Origin: a bacterium UBP3_UBA6266
Lineage (GTDB): Bacteria; Auribacterota; UBA6266
Assembly (NCBI GenBank): GCA_002440765.1
Contig: DJVC01000106.1
Span: forward strand, 6,533 to 21,818
Direction of reading: 5' to 3'
Length of the DNA: 15,286 nucleotides
Shown: in pieces, positions 7,554-14,549 of the stretch
How positions within the stretch are numbered: position 1 is the first letter of the stretch
Layout of the letters: each line of letters opens with the position of its first letter
The notes under the pieces: model-generated
What the model was told of the DNA's origin: nothing
Database searches by the model: none
Seen by the model: the letters and a program-made list of their open reading frames with translations, nothing else
Position numbers and translations under genes: made by a program

Positions 7554-8342
7554 TTGGCCAATAAATATTTTGATTCTCATGCGCATCTGGCTTCATTCGG
7601 CCCGCGGGAAAATATTCTACGGGTGCTTAATTCTTCTTTTGAACAGGGTGTGGTTAAAATATTGAACATTTGTTCCGACAAAGAAGAACTTGAAAGAACA
7701 ATGAAGCTTGAAATACATAATATTGATTCGAGAATAAAAATATATAATTCTTTCGGCCTTCACCCATACAGCGCTATGCAGATTGATGAGTTTTCCGTTA
7801 AAAGCATGGATAGGATATTCAAGGATAAAAGTTTCATTTGTGTGGGTGAGGTTGGACTGGATTATTACAGGAGCATTACGCCTGCGGAAAAACAGGTTGA
7901 GGTGTTTTCTTTTTTCCTGGAGTATGCTTTATCCAGGAATCTCTCGGTTTGTGTTCATTGCAGGGATGCTTATAGTGATGTTATCAAGATTATCGGCCGA
8001 AGGTGCCGTAATGGGTCTAATATCATTATACATTGCTTCTCGGGCAGCAGAAGTGAGGCAATGCAACTTGAAGATTTAGGCTGCAGGATTTCTTTTTGCG
8101 GAAATATTACATATCCCGGGTCGGGAAAAATAAGAGAAGCGGTATTGTCGCTTGATATATCAACTATATTGGCAGAAACCGATTCCCCGTATCTGGCGCC
8201 GCAAAATAAAAGAGGAGAGAAAAATTATCCCGGGAATGTGGCGTATATTTGCGATTACATTGCAGATTTAAGAAAAGAAGACAGGAAAGGTTTTTCGCAT
8301 AAGATTTACAGAAATACCGAGTGCGCGCTGAATCTTGGATAG
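7554..8342 (+). CDS. tatD: TatD family metal-dependent hydrolase (DNase-like)
   Basis: TIM-barrel amidohydrolase of the TatD family. Characterised members are metal-dependent 3'-5' exonucleases acting on DNA, and the Bacillus homologue YabD is encoded just after metS, as here after metG and one extra gene. All expected ligands are visible in 262 residues: His9 and His11 in DSHAHL, Glu99 in VGEVGLDYY, His135 in VHCRDAY, His160 in IIHCFSGS and Asp210 in LAETDSPYLAP. Length is typical (255-265). The start is TTG with a ribosome binding site inside the preceding gene, so translation is likely coupled to it. The DNase role is inferred from the family, and the exact substrate in this organism is unknown. 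Confidence 0.92.
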   Translation: MANKYFDSHAHLASFGPRENILRVLNSSFEQGVVKILNICSDKEELERTMKLEIHNIDSRIKIYNSFGLHPYSAMQIDEFSVKSMDRIFKDKSFICVGEVGLDYYRSITPAEKQVEVFSFFLEYALSRNLSVCVHCRDAYSDVIKIIGRRCRNGSNIIIHCFSGSRSEAMQLEDLGCRISFCGNITYPGSGKIREAVLSLDISTILAETDSPYLAPQNKRGEKNYPGNVAYICDYIADLRKEDRKGFSHKIYRNTECALNLG

Positions 8343-8347
8343 AAAAC

Positions 8348-8353
8348 GGAGGG
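8348..8353 (+). promoter_or_regulatory. Ribosome binding site of the ROK kinase gene
   Basis: GGAGGG lies 4 bases before the ATG at 8358. It is strong though closely spaced, and it falls in the 15-base gap after tatD. It fixes the start, because the DIGGT phosphate-binding motif begins at residue 7. Confidence 0.6.
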
Positions 8354-8357
8354 TTTT

Positions 8358-9320
8358 ATGTTTGCCGCTGGAATAGATATTGGTGGTACTTATACTAAAG
8401 TGGCGATTATATCTAAAAAAGGCAGAATTGTATCGCGGTCTTTCTTTGAAACTAAAAAATTCGGCAGATTTGATTTATGGGTGGACAAGTCACTGTCTGT
8501 CATAAACGCTTTGCTTGAAGCCAGAAATATAAAGAGAGACGAATTTGCGGGCATAGGAATAGGTGCGCCGGGGCATATTGATTCGGTTCAGGGCGTAATT
8601 CATGCGCTTGTCAATATAAAAGGCTGGAATAATGTAAACCTGCTGGATGAATTCAAAATAAGAATTAATGCCCCTGTTTTTGTGGATAATGATGCGAATA
8701 TGATGGCGTTGGGCGAATATGCTTACGGCGCTGCCAGGGGCACAAGAAATGCCGTGTGTATTACATTGGGCACGGGTGTGGGAAGCGGCTTAATATTGGA
8801 GGGGAAATTGTACAGGGGTAGTTTTATGGCGGGGGGAGAACTGGGTCATATGCCTATAAATGTAAATGGCCCGGCTTGCGCCTGCGGGGGAAAAGCATGT
8901 GTAGAAGCGTATGTCGGAAACAAGTATATTGTCAGGAGATTAATCCGGCTTTTTCATCAATATCCCGGTTCAGTGCTTGAGAAAAAGTTTAGGGACAGAT
9001 TTGGAGAAATAACACCTAAGGATATTGCGATAGCCGCAAATAAGAAAGACAAGCTTGCCATGAGAATATGGGATGATACGGGAGAATATCTCGGTGTGTG
9101 CCTTGCGGGCGTGGTTAATCTGCTTGATCCTGAAATAATCGTAATAGGAGGCGGGGTCGCAAAGGCGGGAAAATTGATTTTTAACCCTGTAAAAAAGACC
9201 GTAACACAGCGGGTAATGCAGGTATATCGCCACAGGATAAAGATTGTTCCCGCTTTGTTAGGTAATGACGGGGGGATTATGGGCTGTGCGTGGCAGGTTT
9301 TTGCAAAAGGTAAGGCATAG
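8358..9320 (+). CDS. glk: ROK family sugar kinase, probable glucokinase
   Basis: ATP-dependent hexose kinase of the ROK family, most like bacterial glucokinases. Seen in order over 320 residues: phosphate loop DIGGTYTK (7-14), GIGAPGHID (68-75), catalytic-base segment VDNDAN with Asp112, the ATP-site LGTGVGSGL (137-145), substrate-binding GGELGH with Glu161 and His164, and the structural zinc motif CACGGKACVE with Cys174, Cys176 and Cys181. No N-terminal DNA-binding helix-turn-helix is present, which argues against a ROK repressor such as NagC. Glucose is the most likely substrate because E.GH plus CxCGxxxCxE is the glucokinase pattern, but fructose, allose or N-acetyl sugars cannot be excluded. 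It ends the first gene cluster and lies two genes before a secreted glucanase-like protein, so it could phosphorylate sugar released outside the cell. That link is inference. Confidence 0.88.
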   Translation: MFAAGIDIGGTYTKVAIISKKGRIVSRSFFETKKFGRFDLWVDKSLSVINALLEARNIKRDEFAGIGIGAPGHIDSVQGVIHALVNIKGWNNVNLLDEFKIRINAPVFVDNDANMMALGEYAYGAARGTRNAVCITLGTGVGSGLILEGKLYRGSFMAGGELGHMPINVNGPACACGGKACVEAYVGNKYIVRRLIRLFHQYPGSVLEKKFRDRFGEITPKDIAIAANKKDKLAMRIWDDTGEYLGVCLAGVVNLLDPEIIVIGGGVAKAGKLIFNPVKKTVTQRVMQVYRHRIKIVPALLGNDGGIMGCAWQVFAKGKA

Positions 9321-9359
9321 TCAAAATTTTACATAATCGGTTTTTTGTTTCCTTCATAA

Positions 9360-9368
9360 TGTTATAAT
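9360..9368 (+). promoter_or_regulatory. Extended -10 promoter upstream of the epimerase gene
   Basis: TGTTATAAT is a perfect extended -10 element (TG, one base, TATAAT at 9363-9368) in the 74-base gap between the ROK kinase and the epimerase gene. Transcription would begin near 9375, leaving a leader of about 20 bases. No good -35 is found at 16-18 bases distance; the T-rich stretch 9340-9350 is the best candidate, which suits an extended -10 promoter. A weak AAGG at 9375-9378 is the only possible ribosome binding site and is rather far (16 bases) from the ATG. The gap shows no hairpin that would act as a terminator for the first cluster. Confidence 0.5.
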
Positions 9369-9394
9369 CGAAATAAGGTTATTTTTATAAAAAT

Positions 9395-10339
9395 ATGAAA
9401 ATTCTGGTAACAGGCGGCGCAGGTTTTATAGGGTCTTCTTTAATTGAAAAACTTTTGGAAGAAGGCAGTGAAGTAACATGTTTGGATGATTTCAATGATT
9501 ATTATGACCCCCTTATTAAACGCCGCAATATCCGTGATTTCACGAAATTGAAAAAGTTCAGGCTTCTGGAAGCCGATATTTGTGATTTTGAGAATATAAA
9601 AAGGATTATTGAATCCGGACAATTTGATTATATTGTCCATTTTGCGGCAAGAGCGGGTGTCAGGCCTTCCATCAAAGATCCGAAGTTGTACCAGGAAGTC
9701 AATATAGGCGGGACTACCAATATCTGCGAAGCCTGCCGGCTTTCGGGCTGTAAAAATATAATATTTGCATCCTCTTCCTCGGTTTACGGGAACAGCGCCG
9801 AAGCGCCTTTCTCGGAAAATTCATCCGGTTTAAAACCTGAATCGCCTTATGGTTCAAGCAAGCTCTGCTGTGAAGAGATTTTAAGGGCGTATCATAAGAA
9901 TTTCGGTATAAGATCGGCTTGCTTAAGATTTTTTACGGTATACGGTCCCAGACAAAGGCCCGAAATGGCCATTCATAAGTTCCTGAAAAATGTCATTGAA
10001 GATAAACCTATAGAAATATACGGGGACGGCAGTTCTTCGAGAGATTATACCTTCATCGAAGATATTCTAAGCGGGATACTGGCTGTTTTTAAGATAAATT
10101 TTGATTATAAAATAATCAACCTGGGCAATTCAAAACCGGTTAATATAACGGAACTTATCCGGATAATCGAGAAAGTTACAGGCAAAAAAGCCAGAGTTGA
10201 ATTACGGCCTCCGCAAAAAGGAGATGTTGAAAGAACTTTTGCCGATATTAATCTTGCTTCGGAATTATTGAATTATAAACCAAAAGTAAACATCGAAAAC
10301 GGAATTAAAATATTCTTTGACTGGCTTATTGGGCGATAA
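9395..10339 (+). CDS. NAD-dependent nucleotide-sugar epimerase, UDP-glucuronate 4-epimerase-like
   Basis: Extended short-chain dehydrogenase/reductase acting on a nucleotide sugar in the cytoplasm, for cell-surface polysaccharide. The Rossmann motif GGAGFIG is at 7-13 and an acidic NAD-selecting DD at 31-32. The catalytic set is Ser127-Ser129 in ASSSSVYG plus Tyr152 and Lys156 in SPYGSSKLCCE. AARAGVRPSIKDP (84-96) and RFFTVYGPRQRPEMA are typical of UDP-glucuronate 4-epimerases and relatives, and YGDGSSSRDYTF forms the sugar-side loop. Length 314 fits. UDP-glucose 4-epimerase (galE) and dTDP-glucose dehydratase share the fold; the AGVRPSI motif favours the uronate type, but the substrate is not certain. 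It is the first gene after the candidate promoter and precedes a secreted carbohydrate-active protein by 37 bases. Confidence 0.85.
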   Translation: MKILVTGGAGFIGSSLIEKLLEEGSEVTCLDDFNDYYDPLIKRRNIRDFTKLKKFRLLEADICDFENIKRIIESGQFDYIVHFAARAGVRPSIKDPKLYQEVNIGGTTNICEACRLSGCKNIIFASSSSVYGNSAEAPFSENSSGLKPESPYGSSKLCCEEILRAYHKNFGIRSACLRFFTVYGPRQRPEMAIHKFLKNVIEDKPIEIYGDGSSSRDYTFIEDILSGILAVFKINFDYKIINLGNSKPVNITELIRIIEKVTGKKARVELRPPQKGDVERTFADINLASELLNYKPKVNIENGIKIFFDWLIGR

Positions 10340-10376
10340 AACAATATCCACACTGCTGTGCGTTTATATTAATACT

Positions 10377-13025
10377 ATGAAAATATTTAATTATGTCATT
10401 ATTTTCTTTGTTTTGCTCTGTGCATTTCCCGGGATTCCGCCGTCCGCAGCTTATGAAAACGGGAATTACGGCGGCGTTGAATTTAAAGGGGAAGAATATT
10501 CGAGAGAAGAATTCCAGAAAATCATAGAAGAAAAAAAGAAGGAAAAGAAAAAATTAAGAAGCGGTAATGCGGGCGCGGAAAAAACCGGCGGTAATCCGGA
10601 TGAAGAAATCCTGATTCTGGATGATTTCAGTGATAATTATACGCTTAATTGTCTTGGCGGGACCCTCGGGACATGGGAAAAGGATAATACCGATATAACC
10701 CAAAAGTGCAGATATAAAATAGTTGAGGAAGACAGCAACAGGGTTCTGAAGCTTGAGTATGATGTGGATTCCCCCCGTTCCGCGTATAACGGATACTGGA
10801 CAAATTTAAATTCCACAAATTTACGTCCCTATAAGTATCTAATATTCAAGGTTAAGGGCGACAGCGCCTGCGGGTTCAGCAGATTATTTAAGATTGAGCT
10901 TAAAAATTCCGAAGAAGTCGGCAGCTATATAGTTTCCGGCATCACAGACAGGTGGCAGGAAATAAAGATTCCTCTGGAAGACATGAAAGGTATAACTGAC
11001 TGGAATGACATGAGGGAGCTTGTGATAGTTTTTGAAGATAAAAGAGTGACGGCAAAAGAAGGAGTATTGTACTTTGATGATTTTGTCTTTTCCTCTCCCG
11101 CGGATTATTATACTCAGAGGATTGAGGAAGCTAATAAGTTTAAAGAGCTCAGAAAAAAAGAGGCATTGAATATAGCAACTCTTGATGATGATAAATTACT
11201 CGACCGGATTCAAAGGTCGACATTTGATTTTTTCTGGAATGAATCCGATCCTGAAACAGGCTTGATAAAAGACAGGAGCGCTAAGTTTTCGCCTTCCAGC
11301 GTAGCTTCGGTCGGTTTCGGGTTATCGGTTTTTTGTGTTGCGGAGCAGAGGGGATGGGTAAGCAGGGAAGACGTTTATAACCGCATTTTAAAAATTCTGA
11401 AAACTTTTAAGTATAAAGTCCAGAATGAGAAAGGTTTTTATTATCATTTTGTCGATATGAAAACAGGAAGAAGGGCGGGAAAATCAGAAGCCTCTTCCAT
11501 CGATACCGCGTTATTTCTCGCGGGCGCACTGCACGCCGGCGAACATTTCAAGGGGACTGAAATCGAAGAAATGGCAGAAGAGTTATACAGAAAGACTGAT
11601 TGGAAGTGGATGTATAACAAAAAAACAGGTTTGTTGCGGATGGGCTGGCTTCCCGAAACCGGTTTTTTGACCGCTGAATGGGGTATGGCTGCGGAAGAAA
11701 TGATTATGTATATACTCGCGATAGGTTCTCCGACTTATCCGGTAAGCCCTGACGCATGGCATAACTGGAAACGGCCCGTGAGAAGCAGAGGTTCCGAAAC
11801 ATATATATATTGTCCGGGAGAACCTGTGTTTGTTTACCTTTTTTCACATGCCTGGATTGATTTCAGAGACAGGAAGGATGAGTATGCGAATTATTGGGAA
11901 AACAGCGGGAATGCTGTAAAGTCAAACTGGCAATTCTGCCTGGATAGCTCGGAAAAATACCCGTGGTATGGAAAGTTGTGGGGATTAACGGCTTCGGACG
12001 GCCCCGGAGGTTATAGAGCATACGGGGCGGATTTCGGAAATCATGATGGGACAATAGCTCCTTACGGTATTCTGTCTTCCGTTGTTTTCATGCCTGAGGA
12101 GTCATTATTATCAACAAGATATATGTTATCTGAATACGGCGAACGCATTTGGACGCAGTATGGGTTCGTGTCGGCTTTTAATCCCGGGAAAAACTGGTTT
12201 TCGAGCGATTCTATAGGAATAGACCAGGGCATACTTTTTTTAATGATTGAAAATTACAGGACGGGAAGTGTATGGAAAGCATTCATGGAGAATAAAAATA
12301 TTAAAAAAAGCATGATGCTTGCCGGATTTAAAGATTCTGCCGAACCGACGGATTATGAATCCCTGGTAGTGTTAGCCAGAGGGAAAAAAGATGTGCGGCG
12401 GCTGAAAGACGCTTATGCCTCTAAACCGGAAGGAACAATTACGATAGACGGGATTCTCAATGAATGGAATGATTCGCATCCGATAGAGATAACACAGGAA
12501 GATTCTCCCGAATTCGGCAAGGCGACATCAAAAAATGATCTGAGCGCCATGGCTTATTTTATGTGGGATGATGAATATCTTTATTTTGCCGTCAGGGTAA
12601 AAGATGATATCATCATCGCCAACAGCGTTAATGAGAACATATATAAAGAAGACTGCGTTGAGCTTTATATAGATCCCGATTATGATTTGTTTGTCTGGGG
12701 GAGTAAAAAGGATTATCAAATAGGTGTCGCCCCGCGCTCTATAAAAGGCAGTTCGCAGGTTTGGTCATGGTTTCACGAGGGAAACCCCGGAGACAATGTG
12801 CGGGTTGCCGTGAGGTTCAATGAACAGTACAGGAAAGGTGAATATACGATTGAAGGGGCTGTTCGCTGGGACTATTTGCATGTTGTGCCGGAGAGAGGAA
12901 AAGTGCTTGGCATGTCTGTTGCGGTACATGATATTGACAATGACGGTTCGCCTGAAACCAAGCTGAATTGGTCATTTAACAAGTTCGATTCAGTTATGCT
13001 GGGTTCATTGGAATTAACCGATTAA
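10377..13025 (+). CDS. Secreted GH144/glycoamylase-like protein with CBM-like modules at both ends
   Basis: 882 residues from the ATG at 10377. The frame stays open upstream to a TTG at 10317, but the ATG is followed at once by a signal peptide (hydrophobic 7-17, probable cleavage after SAA, residue 25). No good ribosome binding site is visible. A Lys/Glu-rich linker (41-76) leads to a beta-rich carbohydrate-binding-like module at about 79-239 (LDDFSDNY ... GVLYFDDFVF). Residues about 270-655 match the glycoamylase-like domain of GH144 and related beta-1,2-glucan enzymes: SSIDTALFLAG with Asp376, LTAEWGMAAEEMIMYILA (Glu434, Glu440, Glu441), FSHAWIDFR, NYWENS, WGLTASDGPGGYRAYG, DGTIAPYG, IGIDQGILFLMIENYR. 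Residues about 686-882 start GTITIDGILNEWND and look like CBM9. Likely a periplasmic or extracellular glucanase; beta-1,2-glucan is the best guess, not shown. Five bases separate it from xseA. Confidence 0.87.
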   Translation: MKIFNYVIIFFVLLCAFPGIPPSAAYENGNYGGVEFKGEEYSREEFQKIIEEKKKEKKKLRSGNAGAEKTGGNPDEEILILDDFSDNYTLNCLGGTLGTWEKDNTDITQKCRYKIVEEDSNRVLKLEYDVDSPRSAYNGYWTNLNSTNLRPYKYLIFKVKGDSACGFSRLFKIELKNSEEVGSYIVSGITDRWQEIKIPLEDMKGITDWNDMRELVIVFEDKRVTAKEGVLYFDDFVFSSPADYYTQRIEEANKFKELRKKEALNIATLDDDKLLDRIQRSTFDFFWNESDPETGLIKDRSAKFSPSSVASVGFGLSVFCVAEQRGWVSREDVYNRILKILKTFKYKVQNEKGFYYHFVDMKTGRRAGKSEASSIDTALFLAGALHAGEHFKGTEIEEMAEELYRKTDWKWMYNKKTGLLRMGWLPETGFLTAEWGMAAEEMIMYILAIGSPTYPVSPDAWHNWKRPVRSRGSETYIYCPGEPVFVYLFSHAWIDFRDRKDEYANYWENSGNAVKSNWQFCLDSSEKYPWYGKLWGLTASDGPGGYRAYGADFGNHDGTIAPYGILSSVVFMPEESLLSTRYMLSEYGERIWTQYGFVSAFNPGKNWFSSDSIGIDQGILFLMIENYRTGSVWKAFMENKNIKKSMMLAGFKDSAEPTDYESLVVLARGKKDVRRLKDAYASKPEGTITIDGILNEWNDSHPIEITQEDSPEFGKATSKNDLSAMAYFMWDDEYLYFAVRVKDDIIIANSVNENIYKEDCVELYIDPDYDLFVWGSKKDYQIGVAPRSIKGSSQVWSWFHEGNPGDNVRVAVRFNEQYRKGEYTIEGAVRWDYLHVVPERGKVLGMSVAVHDIDNDGSPETKLNWSFNKFDSVMLGSLELTD

Positions 13026-13030
13026 ACCAT

Positions 13031-14263
13031 ATGATAGGCAATTCGTTCGACAATCCATTTTCAGTGTCACAGCTTACCAGACAGGTGAAAAACAAGCTTG
13101 AAGAAAATTTTCAATGTCTGTGGATTACGGGGGAAATATCAAGCTTTAAGAAAGCTTCCTCAGGACATGTCTATTTTACACTCAAGGATGAAAACTCTCA
13201 GATCCAGTGCGTACTGTACAGGCTTTATGCGGGATTAATCCCCTTTGAGTTTGGACTCGGGTTAAAAGCGGTGGTGTTCGGTTCTATTTCGGTGTATGAA
13301 AAATCAGGGAATTATCAGTTAATTGCCGTGCAGATTGAAGAAAGAGGCGTGGGAACATTACATGCCGCTTTTGAAAAACTTAAAAAGGAATTATCTGAGA
13401 AAGGGTGGTTTGACAGAAAGCGAAGTATTCCTCTTTTTCCCGGATGCATAGGCGTTGTAACTTCTCCCACGGGAGCTGCCATAAGGGATTTCATCAGCGT
13501 TTTGAAAAGAAGGTCAAACGGTTTAAACGTTCTTATATCCCCGGTCCGGGTACAGGGAGAAACAGCTGCCGAAGAAATAAGACACGCAATTACAGCACTC
13601 AATAAAATAAAGGAGATTGAGATAATAGTCGTCTGCCGGGGCGGAGGCAGTGTCGAGGATCTTTGGCCTTTTAACGAAAGAAAAGTCGCGGAAGCCGTAT
13701 TCTTTTCGGACAAACCCGTCGTTTCCGCGGTGGGACATGAAATAGATTTTACAATCTGCGATTTTGTCGCAGATCTGAGAGCTCCCACTCCTTCTGCCGC
13801 GGCGGAAATGCTTGTTCCCGACAGGATGGAAATAATCGAAAAAGTCCGCTCATACGAAATCAGACTTAACAGATGTGTTAAATCGTATATGGATATGAAA
13901 AAAGAGACACTGAAAAATATGTCGAAGAACAGGATCTTCGCAGCTCCTGCCGATTTCACATATCAATACCGGCAGAGAATAGATGATTATTATGATATAA
14001 TATCCAGAACGGCTTGGCATAAAATGGAAATATCGAAGCAAAAAGCCGGAGGATATAAAAGCAGGCTTGAGACTCTGAACCCCCTGAATGTGCTGAAAAG
14101 GGGTTTCAGCCTTACAGTAAATGCCGGGACATCAAAGATTATCCGTGATGCCGAAGAGATAGGGTTAAATGAAGAGATTTTAACACGATTGTTTAAAGGC
14201 CGGATTGTTTCAAAAGTCATCCATAAGGAGTTAGGTGAAAATGAGCGGGAAAATAAAATTTGA
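13031..14263 (+). CDS. xseA: Exodeoxyribonuclease VII large subunit
   Basis: Catalytic subunit of exonuclease VII, which degrades single-stranded DNA from both ends to short oligonucleotides, in the cytoplasm with several XseB copies. The N-terminal OB-fold is at about 8-105 (VSQLTRQVK, WITGEISSFK, SGHVYFTLKD). The catalytic domain includes IGVVTSPTGAAIRDFI (140-155), VCRGGGSVEDLWPFN (201-215) and VGHEIDFTICDFVADLRAPTP (234-254, with GHE-D at 235-239), all family hallmarks. A long helical region follows, then a KRGFSLT segment near the C-terminus. Length 410 is within the usual 400-460. The ATG lies 5 bases after the preceding stop with no strong ribosome binding site, so it probably depends on coupling. 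It overlaps xseB by 23 bases. Confidence 0.96.
   Translation: MIGNSFDNPFSVSQLTRQVKNKLEENFQCLWITGEISSFKKASSGHVYFTLKDENSQIQCVLYRLYAGLIPFEFGLGLKAVVFGSISVYEKSGNYQLIAVQIEERGVGTLHAAFEKLKKELSEKGWFDRKRSIPLFPGCIGVVTSPTGAAIRDFISVLKRRSNGLNVLISPVRVQGETAAEEIRHAITALNKIKEIEIIVVCRGGGSVEDLWPFNERKVAEAVFFSDKPVVSAVGHEIDFTICDFVADLRAPTPSAAAEMLVPDRMEIIEKVRSYEIRLNRCVKSYMDMKKETLKNMSKNRIFAAPADFTYQYRQRIDDYYDIISRTAWHKMEISKQKAGGYKSRLETLNPLNVLKRGFSLTVNAGTSKIIRDAEEIGLNEEILTRLFKGRIVSKVIHKELGENERENKI
14225..14230 (+). promoter_or_regulatory. Ribosome binding site fixing the ATG start of xseB
   Basis: AAGGAG inside the end of xseA lies 10 bases before the ATG at 14241 but only 4 before an in-frame GTG at 14235. Spacing favours the ATG. 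Confidence 0.6.
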
Positions 14264-14549
14264 GACTGCCTTAAAAAAAATAGAAGAAATTGTCCGGGAG
14301 TTTGAAAATGAGAAAATGACTCTGGATGAGCTTACAAAGAAATATGAAGAGGGAATGAAGCTTATATCGCTGTGTGATGATGAATTGTCGAAAGCTGAAA
14401 ATAAAATAGAGATGTTGATTGACGCAAAAAAAGGCAAAAAATCCCGTGTCCGTTTTAAAGACATAAAAGAAACAAAAAATACCCGGCAGAATACATCAAT
14501 CAAATCTGAAAAGAACAGACCTGCTGAAGATATGAAGGATCTATATTAA
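14241..14549 (+). CDS. xseB: Exodeoxyribonuclease VII small subunit
   Basis: Small helical-hairpin subunit of exonuclease VII; several copies bind the helical arm of XseA and control its nuclease activity. The ATG at 14241 is chosen over the GTG at 14235 on ribosome-binding-site spacing; the protein has 102 residues. The family core is clear: KFETALKKIEEIVREFEN, then MTLDELTKKYEEGMKLISLC, and a second helix ending ENKIEML. The usual length is 60-85 residues. Here about 35 extra, highly charged residues follow the core (rich in Lys, Arg, Asn, Ser), probably a disordered tail. It overlaps xseA by 23 bases and dxs by one base (TAATG), so the three are probably co-translated. Confidence 0.93.
   Translation: MSGKIKFETALKKIEEIVREFENEKMTLDELTKKYEEGMKLISLCDDELSKAENKIEMLIDAKKGKKSRVRFKDIKETKNTRQNTSIKSEKNRPAEDMKDLY

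Noticed and set aside
9345..9368. TTGTTT as a -35 element for the TATAAT at 9363
   Set aside because: The spacer is only 12 bases, too short for a standard promoter; the extended -10 explanation fits better.
10317..10376. Upstream TTG start adding 20 residues to the secreted glucanase-like protein
   Set aside because: It would sit inside the epimerase gene and place a non-hydrophobic stretch before a normal signal peptide that starts at the ATG at 10377.
13315..13959. Long minus-strand frame of 214 codons opposite xseA
   Set aside because: It lies wholly inside a confidently assigned gene, its translation is Ser/Ile-rich low-information sequence, and no ribosome binding site or domain is seen. 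It is a shadow of xseA codon usage.
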